A stretch of 64,000 nucleotides of DNA from Lepidurus packardi (lineage: Eukaryota > Arthropoda > Branchiopoda > Notostraca > Triopsidae). The stretch spans positions 11,229,412 through 11,293,411 of the forward strand of contig JAKZAN010000006.1 of the NCBI GenBank assembly GCA_023053545.1, written 5' to 3'. The first letter of the stretch is position 1, and the number at the start of each line of letters is the position of its first letter. Below, in pieces: positions 23,453 to 34,192 of this stretch. Both the position numbers and the translations under genes were made by a program. The notes under the pieces are model-generated. The model did not search any database. It was not told the DNA's origin and saw only the letters and a list, made by a program, of their open reading frames with translations.

Positions 23453-25525
23453 GTGCTCGCTTCCCTTCGGACTGGATGGGATTTAGAGGTCCATGCAGAT
23501 GCGTCGGGAGATGGATTGGGAGCTGTCTTGATTCAGCGGAACGGGGAGTGCGAAGAAACGATTGCCTACCTAAGCCGGAGATTGACCCCCAGTGAAGAAA
23601 ACCACCACAGTAACGAGTTGGAGTGCTTGGCGGTTGTTTGGGCAGTTGAAAAGCTCCAGTCGTATGTTTTTGGCCGTCCATTCCGGGTTATTACCGATAA
23701 TTCGTCCGTCACTTGGCTCTACTCAAAGCAAGTCCTTCCAACCAAGTTCAGCCGCTGGATAATGGCCCTACAAGAGTACGAGATTACGTTTAAACACCGC
23801 AGTGGTAGGGCAAATGTCATCGCTGACGCCCTATCCCGTGCTCCGGTAGGAACAGCCGAAGACACGACAGTCCCAGCGGAGCTTACAGTTTGCTCCATCA
23901 GCACAAAATTTCCAAGGACCACCCTGGTTTTGATGCAACGGGCCGATGCTAAACTAGCACCCATACTTCAGAAGCTGGACGAATTCGGAGGCGGTGACGG
24001 TATTGGTAACTGCGAAGCCAACGTTTGTATTCGAGACTCGAGTACTGCATCTAAGCGGGAACAAAAACGCTTACATGAGGAATTTGTCATTCGGCATGGA
24101 GTTCTGTACAGGCGTGGAGGCCCTAATGGAAGACCGTCACTTATTGCTATCCCGGCGCCAATGAAGCGGACTATCTTAGAAGAGTGTCACTCGGGCTCTA
24201 CGGGCGGACATCTGGGAGTAACCAAAACGATTGCCAGGGTACGACAACGGTATTGGTGGCCGAAACTTCGTCGCCACGTTGGACAGTTCATCGCCGGATG
24301 CCCGCATTGTCAAGTGTACAAACAACCACCGGGGCTACAAGCCGGGCTACTGCAGTCCATTCCCCCCCCTTCCCGACCTTTCGAAGTCTTGGGTATCGAT
24401 CACGTGGGTCCTCTCCCCCGTACAGAAGGAGGCAATCGCCATGTGATCGTTTGTATCGATTATGGTACGAAATGGATTGAAGCTCAAGCCGTCCCAGATA
24501 CGACATCCCAAAGAGTCTGCAACTTTCTGATGCAAAACATCGTTCTTCGGCATGGTACACCAAACAAGCTTATCAGCGATCGTGGCACTGGTTTCACGGC
24601 TGAGTTGCTTGAGGAAGTCTTGGAAAAGATGCAAATCCAGCATGCGATGTCGGCCGCCTACCACCCGCAGACCAATGGTTTATGTGAACGGGTAAATCGG
24701 ACATTGGTGGAAGTACTATCCGGTCTAGTGACTCCAAGTCAATCCAGCTGGGATGTGTATGTTACGCAGGCCTGTTTTGCAATCAACACCGCTGTGCAGG
24801 AGAGTACTGGGTTTACGCCGTTCCAGCTCGTGTATGGAAGACATGCAGTTCTGCCCGAAGAAACCAAATATCCCTGGCCAGAAGATGCGCCGGAAACATA
24901 CAGCGAATTTCTTGATCGGGTCGAGTCTACGCGTCTGTGGGCCATCGAGAGTGTCAAGTCCAAGCAGAAAAAGCAGAAAACAAATTTTGATGCCCACCGG
25001 AAGCTGTCGGTTCCCTATCACGAAGGAGATTTAGTTTTGGTTCGTCGACGACTACGGGTGGTGGGGAAATGTCAGAAGATGCTCCCCAAGTATATAGGAC
25101 CGTTTCAGGTGGCCGCCAAGCTTACGGAGGTGACCTATCGTGTTATGGATCTCCCAGGCCTAGAGACAAGAAAGGCGTTACGAATTTTTCCGGTCCACGT
25201 ATCCCAATTGAAGTCGTATCACGAAGGTTATCAGTCGGACGAAAGTGATCGGTCGTTTGAATCGGACGTCGATGGGGGAAATAACACGTTGGATTTACAG
25301 CCAGGTCCAGCGCAGGAGGAAGCCACGGACGTCCAACAGGTAGCCGGCGGTGGTATAGAACTCGAAGTGCCAGACAACACAAGAAAGGATTCTGGTGGGA
25401 TGACGCCGGAAGAAGGGTTGAAAAGTACTGGACGTAACGACATCGGAACAGCGAAGAAGGAGATTGCGTTGAGCCTTCCTGCACGAGTAAGGAAGCCTCC
25501 TAAGCGCTACGTCGAAGAATGTTGA
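23453..25525 (+). CDS. pol: Gypsy B pol, RNase H and integrase part (after frameshift)
   Basis: Continues pol in another frame after the one-base break near 23388. RNase H: HADASGDGLGAVL, with NELECLAVVWAVEKL. Integrase: HHCC zinc-binding N terminus (HSGSTGGHLG...CPHCQ), DDE core with Asp in GIDHVGPLP, Asp in LISDRGTGF and Glu in NGLCERVNRTL, then a C-terminal GPFQVAAKL segment. No chromodomain is evident. The tail after about residue 580 is acidic and ends at 25525. All integrase catalytic residues are present, so damage in this element is limited to a few point lesions. Confidence 0.88.
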   Translation: MLASLRTGWDLEVHADASGDGLGAVLIQRNGECEETIAYLSRRLTPSEENHHSNELECLAVVWAVEKLQSYVFGRPFRVITDNSSVTWLYSKQVLPTKFSRWIMALQEYEITFKHRSGRANVIADALSRAPVGTAEDTTVPAELTVCSISTKFPRTTLVLMQRADAKLAPILQKLDEFGGGDGIGNCEANVCIRDSSTASKREQKRLHEEFVIRHGVLYRRGGPNGRPSLIAIPAPMKRTILEECHSGSTGGHLGVTKTIARVRQRYWWPKLRRHVGQFIAGCPHCQVYKQPPGLQAGLLQSIPPPSRPFEVLGIDHVGPLPRTEGGNRHVIVCIDYGTKWIEAQAVPDTTSQRVCNFLMQNIVLRHGTPNKLISDRGTGFTAELLEEVLEKMQIQHAMSAAYHPQTNGLCERVNRTLVEVLSGLVTPSQSSWDVYVTQACFAINTAVQESTGFTPFQLVYGRHAVLPEETKYPWPEDAPETYSEFLDRVESTRLWAIESVKSKQKKQKTNFDAHRKLSVPYHEGDLVLVRRRLRVVGKCQKMLPKYIGPFQVAAKLTEVTYRVMDLPGLETRKALRIFPVHVSQLKSYHEGYQSDESDRSFESDVDGGNNTLDLQPGPAQEEATDVQQVAGGGIELEVPDNTRKDSGGMTPEEGLKSTGRNDIGTAKKEIALSLPARVRKPPKRYVEEC

Positions 25526-25751
25526 ACCGGTTGATGCTAAATTGTATTACGAGTGACCTTGGCACGTGCTTTTGTTTGTGGGAAGTTGGTAAAATGGTAG
25601 TTTAACGAGGTCTAGCCTTTGTAGTAGTTTTTCCTTTGTAATGTGGTGTTTTTCTTTGTTGGGTATTTTCACTGTCCCGATTGCTTTGAGTGTATGTCTT
25701 TTGGAAATTTTAAGAGGTTTGTTAAAATTTATGTGGTCAGGAAAGGCCGAG
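25526..25751 (+). other. Gypsy B 3' untranslated region and polypurine tract
   Basis: No env-like frame lies between pol and the 3' end. The purine tract AGGAAAGGCCGAG (25739-25751) would have abutted the 3' LTR, now displaced to 34193. Its last ten bases are duplicated at 34183-34192 because a non-LTR element inserted here. Confidence 0.8.
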
Positions 25752-26313
25752 TGGATTGGTGGCGCTGCTGCTGCACTGGTCAGAAGTGTATCCAATAGCT
25801 CCACAATATTTACCCATTTGAAACACAAAAACTGCTGTTTCAGTCAATTGTCCTATATCAATTAGTGTCCAAGTGGTGGTAGTGAACTACAGTTACTTTC
25901 CCATTTGTCTAAAATATCCTGAAACGACAAAACTAGTGAACCAAAAAGTGGTGTTTTGACTATGAGGCGAAGCCCGGTTCCCTCCTCCTCGCGGAGGAGG
26001 GCCCAGGAAAACGTCCAAGATATTGATATAGACAATCCTGAATTCCAAACCCCTGAGTCTAAACGTAAACGCAGCCCTCAAGACGACCCCCGGTTAAAAG
26101 AACTATCCCAACAGACCCAACCCAACCCCAAGTAGCGCTCGCCAACACTTCATCAAGAACTTTCCTTCCCGACTATGCGAAAGTTGTCCTCGAAAGTAAT
26201 GACAAGCTCATGAGAGAAGTATCCTTACTCAGAGAAACCAAGACCGAACTCTTGGAGCTAGTGTCGGCTCTTTCTGGCAAAGTGGAACTCTTAACCATGA
26301 AAATCGAAACCCT

Positions 26314-26479
26314 TGTAACATCGTGCTAAGCAGCCAACAGAGGGCAGCACGGGAATGAGGATGGGAAAATACACGGACATAACAGAGAGCAGGAGTGTGA
26401 TAAAAAGCTCCCCGATTATCGTCGAGTAAACGACCCATCGGTGTGTTAAATTATTATATTTGAGTAAACAAATATTACA
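26314..26479 (+). repeat. Gypsy C 5' LTR
   Basis: 166 bp, identical by eye to 29751-29916; starts TGTAA and ends TTACA. Confidence 0.93.
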
Positions 26480-26480
26480 T

Positions 26481-26498
26481 TGGCGACGAGGATAAACT
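26481..26498 (+). promoter_or_regulatory. Gypsy C primer binding site
   Basis: TGGCGACGAGGATAAACT, one base after the 5' LTR. The tRNA was not assigned. Confidence 0.65.
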
Positions 26499-26542
26499 GG
26501 GAAGGCCATCAGTCAGGTAAATAACGAGGACTAAATCTGGAC

Positions 26543-29059
26543 ATGGCATTGGCATTACCTCTTTTCGAAAAATTCCACGTGGGGAGTGATCCGCAGACGG
26601 CTGGAGTTAGGTGGCCTAAATGGGTGGCTGAGTTCGAAAACCTAATGATTGCCCTAGATATTGTTCCAGAACACATTGGGAACGTAGCAGAGAAATTCGC
26701 GGCCGATAGAAGACGATTAGCTCTCATGCGCTATTACGCAGGTGCAGAGGTTGCAGCCATATGCGACACAACTCCTGGAAATCCTGAAGAAAAGAATACA
26801 TATACCAAAATGAAGCCATTATTACATGCGTATTTCGTCCCGAAGAAGAATATAGAATTGGAGGTCTACAAGTTCCGTCAGACTTCCCAAGAAGAAGGAG
26901 AAAGCATGGACGCCTTCGCTACCAGACTGCGCGAGCACGCTGCCCGATGTGAATTCATGGATCAAGACCAACAGATCAAGTTGCAGATCATTCAAGGATG
27001 CCGATCAAGCACTTTTCGCAAAGTATGTCTTCGTGATCAGTTGTCGTTATCCAAAATGCTAGAACACGCAAGATCGTCAGAGGCAGCAACAAAGTACGAT
27101 GATAGTCTCCGCAAATCATCAACCAACTCAACGCAAGCTCTCAAGACACAAGTACCATCAAGACAAGAAAAGGCTCGAACAACGAGCAGGGGCACCTGTA
27201 GAAACTGTGGCGACCCGTGGCCACATAGTAGAACGACACCGTGCAAGATGCAAGGAAAATGTCGCAATTGTGGAAGGAGCTGGCCACACCCACCCGACAA
27301 ACCATGCCCCGCAAAAGGAAGAGTCTGCTCTAGCTGTGGGAAAGTAAACCATTTCGCACAACAATGCCGGAAGAAAACTCAGCAAAGCGGACGCAAAGAA
27401 GTCAAGCAGCTAACTGAAGAGCGGTCAAGTGACGAATCCGTATTAGCTGTAAGAAACAAGCCAGACCCAAGACCAACTGCAGAAATCAAGCTATGTGGGT
27501 CAAGTATCAAGATGATGATCGATACCGGTTCGACGTGCAACCTAGTCGACACTGGAGTATATAGCAAGCTGGCCCATGCCCCGCCCCTCACGCCAAACCG
27601 AAGCACAGTTAGGGCATACGGCAGCAAAGAAATTGGAATTGAAGGATCTTTCACAGCGCGATTGAAGTCGAAACACGCCTCAATCCAAACAACAGTATTT
27701 GTAAGCTCCGATCATCAGGCAGACTGTCTACTAGGATACGAGACAGCAAAAGCGCTGGGTTTAGTCCACATCTCCAACGCAGTAACAATGGATCCCGGAT
27801 ATCAGTACCTGAGAGACATGTTTCCCCAACTGTTCCAAGGTATTGGAAAACTCCGGAATCACCAAGTCAAACTACACATAGACCCTTCGGTACCTGCGGT
27901 CACTAGAAAGCACCGACGTGTGGGTTTTCACCTTCGCAAAGCGATGTCGAAGGAAATCGACCGACTTCTAAAAGAAGACATCATCGAGCAAGTCCTAGAC
28001 GGTCCGACACCATGGGTTTCGCCGTGTATTATGGTGCCGAAACCAAAGCAGCCTGGAAAGTTCAGAGTATGTGTCGATATGCGCGCACCGAACTTGACAA
28101 TTTTAAGGACCAGGCATGTAATCCCAACTGTAGAGGACCTAATCGTTGACCTGAACGGCGCACGGTTCTTTACAAAGCTGGATATGAACCAGGGATATCA
28201 TCAGCTCGAATTACATCCGCAATCACGCTACATCACGACTTTCGCTACGCACCAGGGCCTGTTCAGGTATAAAAGGCTCAACTTTGGAGTCAATTGCGCG
28301 TCGGAAATTTTTGACGACATCATCCGTCAAATCGTAAATGGCATCTCAGGAGTAGTCAACCGTAGTGACGACATCCTCGTCACTGGGAAAACCAAGAACG
28401 AGCATGACAGAAACCTTAAAGAAGTGCTCCAACGTCTCGCCAAAAAACAGCTTACACTAAATTTTGACAAATGTGAGTTTGGGAAGACGAGCATCACATT
28501 TTATGGTTTGAACTTTAGCGCCGATGGTCTGGCACCTGACAAGATAAAAGTAAAGGCAATCGACGAAGCGGAACAACCACAAAGCCCGGAAGAAGTTGCA
28601 AGCTTTCTTGGAATGATAACGTTCTCTAATAGATTCATTCCAGACGCAGCCACAGTTGCGGAACCATTGCGCAAGCTCACACGGCAAGGCTCTACATGGA
28701 CGTGGGACACTCAAGAAGAAGGCGCATTCCAAGAATTGAAAAGACGTCTACGAGAAGCTACGACACTAGCCTATTATGACGTGGACAAGCAAACCACCAT
28801 AATCGTAGATGCTAGTCCAAAGGGCCTAGGAGCCATATTAGTACAGGTATCCAAAGATGGACACGAAACTCCAATTGCTTTTGCTAGCCGCCGATTAACA
28901 GACATCGAGTCACGCTACTCTCAAACGGAACGAGAAGCGTTAGCCATCACGTGGGCCATCCTCCATTTTCATTTATATGTGGCAGGAAAAGGTTTCAAGA
29001 TCCGGAAGAAAACTCAGCAAAGCGGACGCAAAGAAGTCAAGCAGCTCAGAAGATCCTAG
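26543..29059 (+). CDS. gag-pol: Gypsy C gag-pol, truncated in RNase H with a gag-derived tail
   Basis: One 838-codon frame. The gag capsid-like region comes first (KWVAEFENLMIALDI, MDAFATRLREHAARC). A Cys-rich zinc region follows with two unusual CX2C-WPH-C units and a CCHC knuckle (CSSCGKVNHFAQQC). Protease has DTG (MMIDTGSTCNLVD). Reverse transcriptase has SDD in NRSDDILVTG in place of YxDD, as in many metazoan Gypsy elements of this type. RNase H starts IVDASPKGLGAIL and has REALAITWAI, then ends abruptly after FKI. The last residues KKTQQSGRKEVKQL duplicate the segment just after the gag knuckle (about 27367-27411). Gag and pol in one frame means no frameshift is needed. Confidence 0.88.
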   Translation: MALALPLFEKFHVGSDPQTAGVRWPKWVAEFENLMIALDIVPEHIGNVAEKFAADRRRLALMRYYAGAEVAAICDTTPGNPEEKNTYTKMKPLLHAYFVPKKNIELEVYKFRQTSQEEGESMDAFATRLREHAARCEFMDQDQQIKLQIIQGCRSSTFRKVCLRDQLSLSKMLEHARSSEAATKYDDSLRKSSTNSTQALKTQVPSRQEKARTTSRGTCRNCGDPWPHSRTTPCKMQGKCRNCGRSWPHPPDKPCPAKGRVCSSCGKVNHFAQQCRKKTQQSGRKEVKQLTEERSSDESVLAVRNKPDPRPTAEIKLCGSSIKMMIDTGSTCNLVDTGVYSKLAHAPPLTPNRSTVRAYGSKEIGIEGSFTARLKSKHASIQTTVFVSSDHQADCLLGYETAKALGLVHISNAVTMDPGYQYLRDMFPQLFQGIGKLRNHQVKLHIDPSVPAVTRKHRRVGFHLRKAMSKEIDRLLKEDIIEQVLDGPTPWVSPCIMVPKPKQPGKFRVCVDMRAPNLTILRTRHVIPTVEDLIVDLNGARFFTKLDMNQGYHQLELHPQSRYITTFATHQGLFRYKRLNFGVNCASEIFDDIIRQIVNGISGVVNRSDDILVTGKTKNEHDRNLKEVLQRLAKKQLTLNFDKCEFGKTSITFYGLNFSADGLAPDKIKVKAIDEAEQPQSPEEVASFLGMITFSNRFIPDAATVAEPLRKLTRQGSTWTWDTQEEGAFQELKRRLREATTLAYYDVDKQTTIIVDASPKGLGAILVQVSKDGHETPIAFASRRLTDIESRYSQTEREALAITWAILHFHLYVAGKGFKIRKKTQQSGRKEVKQLRRS
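29006..29048 (+). repeat. Ectopic copy of gag sequence inside Gypsy C pol
   Basis: About 43 bases starting CCGGAAGAAAACTCAGCAA repeat 27369-27411. Short shared words (CCGGA at the left, CAGCT at the right) lie at both joints, as expected if reverse transcriptase switched template. Confidence 0.85.
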
Positions 29060-29582
29060 CTCAGGTGCATCGCCCGGTTCCATGCTATTCGGAAGACCAA
29101 TGCGAACAAGGCTTCCACAAGTCCGCGCAGCTCTATCCGAGGATGAAATCCGCAACAAGGACACGGCCTACAAGAACAAGATAAAGAACTACGCTGACAA
29201 GAAGTCGAAGCATCGCGTCTTCGAAGTGGGCGATACCGTTCTATTAAGACGCGACAGAATCTCGAACAAACTGCAGACTCCGTATGAGACACGTCCATTC
29301 ATGGTCACCAAGATAAACGGTACTATGGTCACTGCGGTGAACGAACATCGTTGCGTCACCAGGAACATAAGCTTCTTCCGGAAAATAAGTGGTGGCATTC
29401 CTGCAGGTGAACCAAATCCAAATGAAGAGATGGAAGAGGAACCTAGTACCACCATTTTTGAAACTCAACCTCCGCGCGCCGATATACCAACTGAAGACCA
29501 ACCTCCAGACGCCGGTAATGTCAGACGAAGCGGTCGAGAGCATCACCGACCTCGAAGATACGAAGATTTCGTGTTATATTAA
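29049..29582 (+). pseudogene. Gypsy C integrase C-terminal remnant
   Basis: In another frame from the preceding ORF, it begins at the end of the integrase core (ASPGSMLFGRPMRTRLP) and includes the C-terminal SH3-like region (VFEVGDTVLLRRDR) and an acidic tail ending RRYEDFVLY. The HHCC and DDE residues are absent. It has no start codon of its own in good context. Confidence 0.82.
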
Positions 29583-29706
29583 TAATCCTCACTTTTGTAT
29601 TGTTTAAATAATTTAAGTTCTGGTCATCCGCTTAAAGAAAGTGTGAATCACAATTTTGATCTGTTTGTATGATGGTCTCAAGCGGAAACCAGTCACAATT
29701 ATTCTA

Positions 29707-29742
<36 letters not shown>

Positions 29743-29750
29743 AATAGCAT

Positions 29751-29916
29751 TGTAACATCGTGCTAAGCAGCCAACAGAGGGCAGCACGGGAATGAGGATG
29801 GGAAAATACACGGACATAACAGAGAGCAGGAGTGTGATAAAAAGCTCCCCGATTATCGTCGAGTAAACGACCCATCGGTGTGTTAAATTATTATATTTGA
29901 GTAAACAAATATTACA
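29751..29916 (+). repeat. Gypsy C 3' LTR
   Basis: Preceded by about 31 adenines (29710-29740) and GAAATAGCAT, which hold the position of the polypurine tract. Identical by eye to the 5' LTR. Confidence 0.93.
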
Positions 29917-30818
29917 ACCCTGTCAGATCAATTCATTAACGCAGTTGGACAACAAGTCAATAACCCTCCCAGTGCTGCGTCTTGGTCCCAAGTGGTTGGT
30001 AAACCCTCAACAACCATTCCTAACACCCGATCGGGTAATATGCAAACCGGCAACGATGATTTACCAGAAGATGTCCTCTGTATTGAATTGGAAGACAACG
30101 CTAAAAGAGACGCAACTTTTTCGCGCAAAGACCTACTGGAGCTGATTGAAAAAGACCTATCACAAATTTGCCCTGAAGCCCCTAAACCAGTCCTTGCCAA
30201 TAAAACAAAGTCAGGCAAAATCTTCCTGACGTTTAAGAACAAGGAAGACAAGAAAAAAAGTGAAGCCCCTCTCAAATCGGCGAAACTGCCTACTCTTGGC
30301 TCTGTAAAAACCATCACACGTCAGCCGAACTATGACGTCATTATCCACCAACTGCCGAAAGATCAAACTATTTCAGACATCCTGAAGCACATATCGGAAA
30401 AAAACGACTTGGGTTGGAACTTCGAGGCGGGGATAGCCAAACCGCTAAATCCAGACAGTGGCAAAGCCTACGGCTCTATCAGGTTCACTTGCTCCTCAAT
30501 CGAGTGTAAAAAATCATTGCTAAACCTCGGTTCACTCTACGCATATAATCGTCGAGTCCAAATAGAAGACACCCGTCGTTCCCCTGTAGTCCAATGTTTT
30601 CGCTGCCAAGAATACGGACACATTGCTTTGAATTGTAAGAGCACAAGCTCGAAATGCGGCAAGTGCGCCCGCACCGATCACGAAACTAGGAGCTGCAACT
30701 CCAAAAATCTAAAATGCTCAAACTGCAAAGGAATACACGCAACGTATGATCCATCATGCCCCGTTCGCATTGATCACATACGAAAAATTTCCGACCGCAA
30801 CAAAACAACCCGGAGGCA

Positions 30819-33800
30819 ATGACCGACGGACTCAAACTTATCATCCAAAATATCAGGAAAAGTAAAAATCAACTAGAAGAACTTACCAGAGAAGCGAACA
30901 GGAGAGCAATTGATACAATAATCGCAATCGAACCACCCCAAAATTATCAACGCTCCACTGTTATGGGCTATAATATAGTCAAAGCTGGCACAGAATACGA
31001 GGGAATAATAATCCTTAGCAAGAGGGAAAGTCCAGGATACATAATAGAAATAAAGCCGCTGTATGCTGTCTTAAGACTTCAAAGCCCAAATGTTGCCCCA
31101 GTCCTTCTTATAGCACTCTACAGAAGACACACGGAAAATATAACTGAACTCCTCCAAGACATATGGGATCGCTACCATAATCTGAGTTCTAAAGTAATCA
31201 TCACAGGCGATTTTAATGCCCACCACTGGCTATGGGAGAGTAAAACACCAGATAACCCAGGCAATGAGCTGTATAACTTTGTTATGGAACACAATCTTTC
31301 ACTTGTCAACACACGGAACGTACCAACATTCCTAAATGAACGGGGTCACCGATCAACCATAGACTTAACTTGGGTTTCTTCACAACTATCCGACGTGGTA
31401 AACTGGAAAATTCTAGAAGACTCACATTACTACAACGAGTCAGACCACGTGGCGATCGAACTCACCGTCGACCTCCCATGCTCTACTAACGTGGTCACAA
31501 AATCCTGGTGGTGCTATCAAAAAGCGAACTGGGAGAAGCTACGTTCAGACATTGTTAAGGAGCTTTCAACCCACAAGCATTGCTTCTCTGAGCTTTCCAA
31601 CTCCTCTGCCTTAGATCAAGCTGTTGAGCTGCTCACGTCAACAATTCAAAATGCTATGAATGCAAATATTCCTAGGAAATCAAATTTTAACTGTAAAAAC
31701 CCATGGTGGAACAATAAACTTGGATACCTAAGGAAACAGGCAGCGAAAGCTCTAAACATCTACAGAAAGTACGGCGGTTCCGAACGTGAAAAAATTTGGA
31801 GACACTTGAGAAACTTATACAGAACAGAAACAAGAAAATGCCGAGATCAGTTCTGGTCATTACAATTGAATACAATCAATACTAGCATATGGACCCTAGA
31901 TCGCATGTTCCGAACTAAACAAAACAGCCGAATCGAACAACTAAAGCAAGAAGATGGTCTACCCTTTCCAAACGCAAGATCCAAATTAAACTATGTGGCG
32001 ACGAAATTACTAGAGGGGGGCCCTTACGTGGATCAAATCTCCCCCAGGACTTCTCACAATGAGTCTCATCATCTAAGATCCCAAAACCTCTCAGCAACAC
32101 AAAGTTTCTCTTTAGAAGAAATTTCTAACATTGTCAAAGAGCTCCGCCCTAATAAAGCTGCTGGCCATGACGGTATACAACCCAGGGTCCTCAAAGAGAT
32201 ATGGGCAGTCATTGGCGAAATAATGGTTAACGTAATTAACGCTTCATTCTCGATGGGATTTTACCCGTCTACCTGGAAAATGGCCAAAGTACTTCCACTT
32301 CCAAAACCAGACAAACAAGATTACTCAACGATAAAAAGTTTTAGACCAATTTCTCTCTTACCTGTTTTGGGGAAAGTAATGGAAAAAGCACTTACGTTGC
32401 GTTTGCAATCATTTCTCGAAGAAAACAATGTTCTAGCAGAAAACCAATGGGGTTTCCGTCCACACAGATCCACGACCGACGCGCTCCTCAGCCTAAGCAA
32501 CGAAGTTCTTTCGAGTTTTGATAAAAACAAAGTTCACACTGCATTGTTACTGGATATAAAAGGGGCGTTTGACAATGTAGTACACAAGAAACTGTCACCG
32601 AATTACGCCAGCGTAAGATTCCGCCTAAATTAACTAATTGGATAGAAAGTTTCTTGAAAAACAGGCACGCTTTCGTTGAAAATGGAGCTGAAAGAAGTGA
32701 CAATTTTAACATTTATAAAGGAGTTCCGCAAGGTTCCCCATTATCACCTATACTATTTCTGGTCTACATTAATGGGGCTCTCCAGATCATTAAAAGAAAA
32801 AGAGTGTTGTCCGGGGCCTTTGCTGATGATTTACTTTTCCACGTTTCGGGACCCTCCAGCGAATGGAATGCTCAGTTCTTGGCAAAAAACATCAGTTCCC
32901 TAGAAAAATGGGGCACAAAGCTACACCTCGAATTTTCGAAGGAGAAGACGGAACTGATCCATTTTTCTAGGAGACGCTCACAGGAAGACGCCCCACTTCT
33001 TTGGGGAGAAAACACGATATTCCCGAAAAAAGCAGTTAGATACCTGGGCGTCATATTCGACAGCCAGTTGAAATGGACTAGCCATACACACTTCCTAGCA
33101 GCTCAGGTAAATTCAATCCTACAACGTCTGAAAAAACTCAGCAAATCCTCAAGAACAATCACCTGCAAGCAACTCAGAAATGTTGTTCAAGCCACTATAC
33201 TCTCAAAACTGAGGTACGGATACGCAGCTTGGAACAACATCTCACATACTGGACTACTCCCATTGAGTCAACTATTCCGAAGGGGACTCCTTATTATCAC
33301 AGGAGCCCTATCAACGACGCCATCAGCAGCATTAGAAGTGGAAGCGGGTCTCCCTCCGCTGGACCTTATACTCCAGAAATCAATGCTAAGGATTTTCGCA
33401 AGACGGAATTGGAATAAATGGCCCACACAAGCAAAATACTCCAAGCATAAACGGTACATGTCTTGTTCCGAGAGAGCTAGACTCCTCACGGCAAAAGCAT
33501 GGAAAACACGCCCGAAGTCCGAAAAAGAAGCCCTGGAACAAATAGACGTAATGATAATGACCCAGAGGAGGGAACGATGGCAAAACTGTACAAACCCATT
33601 GAAAGATCTCATCACTATCCCTTCTCAAGATATTGCATCCCTTCAAATAACCAGACCTATCTTAAGCAAGATAATCCAACTTAGAACGACACACTTCCCA
33701 ACTAAATGCTACTTAAAACGAATTGCTAAAACGGACTCTGACATCTGTGCCTGCCAAGACCGGTCCAAACAAGACCTACCCCACTTATTGTTTCACTGCC

Positions 33801-33946
33801 GAAGAATTAATAAGGAGAGAGCCGAACTTCTACGAGAACTGAGCAAACTAAAAGTTCATTTTAGTGTAAACTCTGTACTTACTACCTCGAAGGCTTTTCC
33901 CGCCCTTGTCACCTTCATGCAGAAAGCTATTGATTCCTGTCGCTAA
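30819..33946 (+). pseudogene. Non-LTR ORF2, endonuclease-reverse transcriptase, frameshifted
   Basis: Starts at the ATG overlapping the ORF1 stop. The N-terminal APE-like endonuclease has TGDFNAHHWLWES and a YYNESDHVAIEL end, matching the R1/LOA/I groups. Reverse transcriptase follows: LRPNKAAGHDGIQP, NQWGFRPHRSTTDAL, LLLDIKGAFDNV, then after the frame change GVPQGSPLSPILF and catalytic FADD. The C terminus has a Cys/His cluster (CACQDRSK...HLLFHC) typical of R1-like elements, and no RNase H was seen. The first frame stops at 32633 after drifting out of register near 32600; the second is open from before 32654 to 33946. One base change separates them. The usual EP-Y of the endonuclease reads EPP. 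Confidence 0.87.
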
Positions 33947-34192
33947 TTTTAAGCCCTGTTTCACAAACCCTTTTACGTTATTTTTATCTCGCACCCATCA
34001 ACCCTAGTCATTTCAAACAAGTTTCCTCACTCGTGGTTTGTTCACCCAAGTTAAGAGTGGAACACAAACCCACTCATGAGGTTATGATGATTATCGAAAT
34101 CCAGGTTGTAGATACTGTAAGAAAGCCAATAGGCATTAGCCTACGCCTAAATAAATAAATAAAAAAAAAAAAAAAAAAAAAAAAAGGCCGAG

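Larger units (their letters stand above)
26314..29916 (+). mobile_element. Gypsy element C, internally deleted LTR retrotransposon
   Basis: Two 166-bp LTRs (TGTAACATCG...AATATTACA), identical by eye, are flanked by a 5-bp duplication ACCCT (26309-26313 and 29917-29921). It interrupts ORF1 of the non-LTR element, so it is the youngest layer of the stack. Gag, protease, reverse transcriptase and part of RNase H are in one frame. The end of RNase H and nearly all of the integrase core are missing and replaced by a short copy of gag sequence. It would need integrase supplied by another element. Confidence 0.92.
25962..30822 (+). pseudogene. Non-LTR ORF1, gag-like nucleic acid binding protein, interrupted
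   Basis: The ATG at 25962 opens a basic N-terminal region. A one-base shift near 26130 ends the frame; a neighbouring frame continues with a helical segment (LVSALSGKVELLTMKIETL) up to the Gypsy C insertion. On the other side (29917 onward) the same protein resumes with SDQFINAVGQQV and runs to 30822. The C-terminal part has three Cys/His knuckles, CFRCQEYGHIALNC, CGKCARTDHETRSC and CSNCKGIHATYDPSC, as in ORF1 of I, R1, LOA and Jockey groups. The protein would coat the element RNA. The ORF as it stands on the right, 29992-30822, is 276 codons. Confidence 0.82.
25752..34182 (+). mobile_element. R1/LOA-like non-LTR retrotransposon nested in Gypsy B
   Basis: Bounded by a 10-bp duplication AAAGGCCGAG (25742-25751 and 34183-34192) with a 3' tail of AATA units and poly(A). 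ORF1 (gag-like with zinc knuckles) and ORF2 (endonuclease plus reverse transcriptase) overlap by ATGA at 30819-30822. Gypsy C interrupts ORF1. Without it the element is about 4.8 kb. The element starts TGGATTGGTGGCG. Frameshifts in ORF1 and ORF2 make it inactive. Confidence 0.88.
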
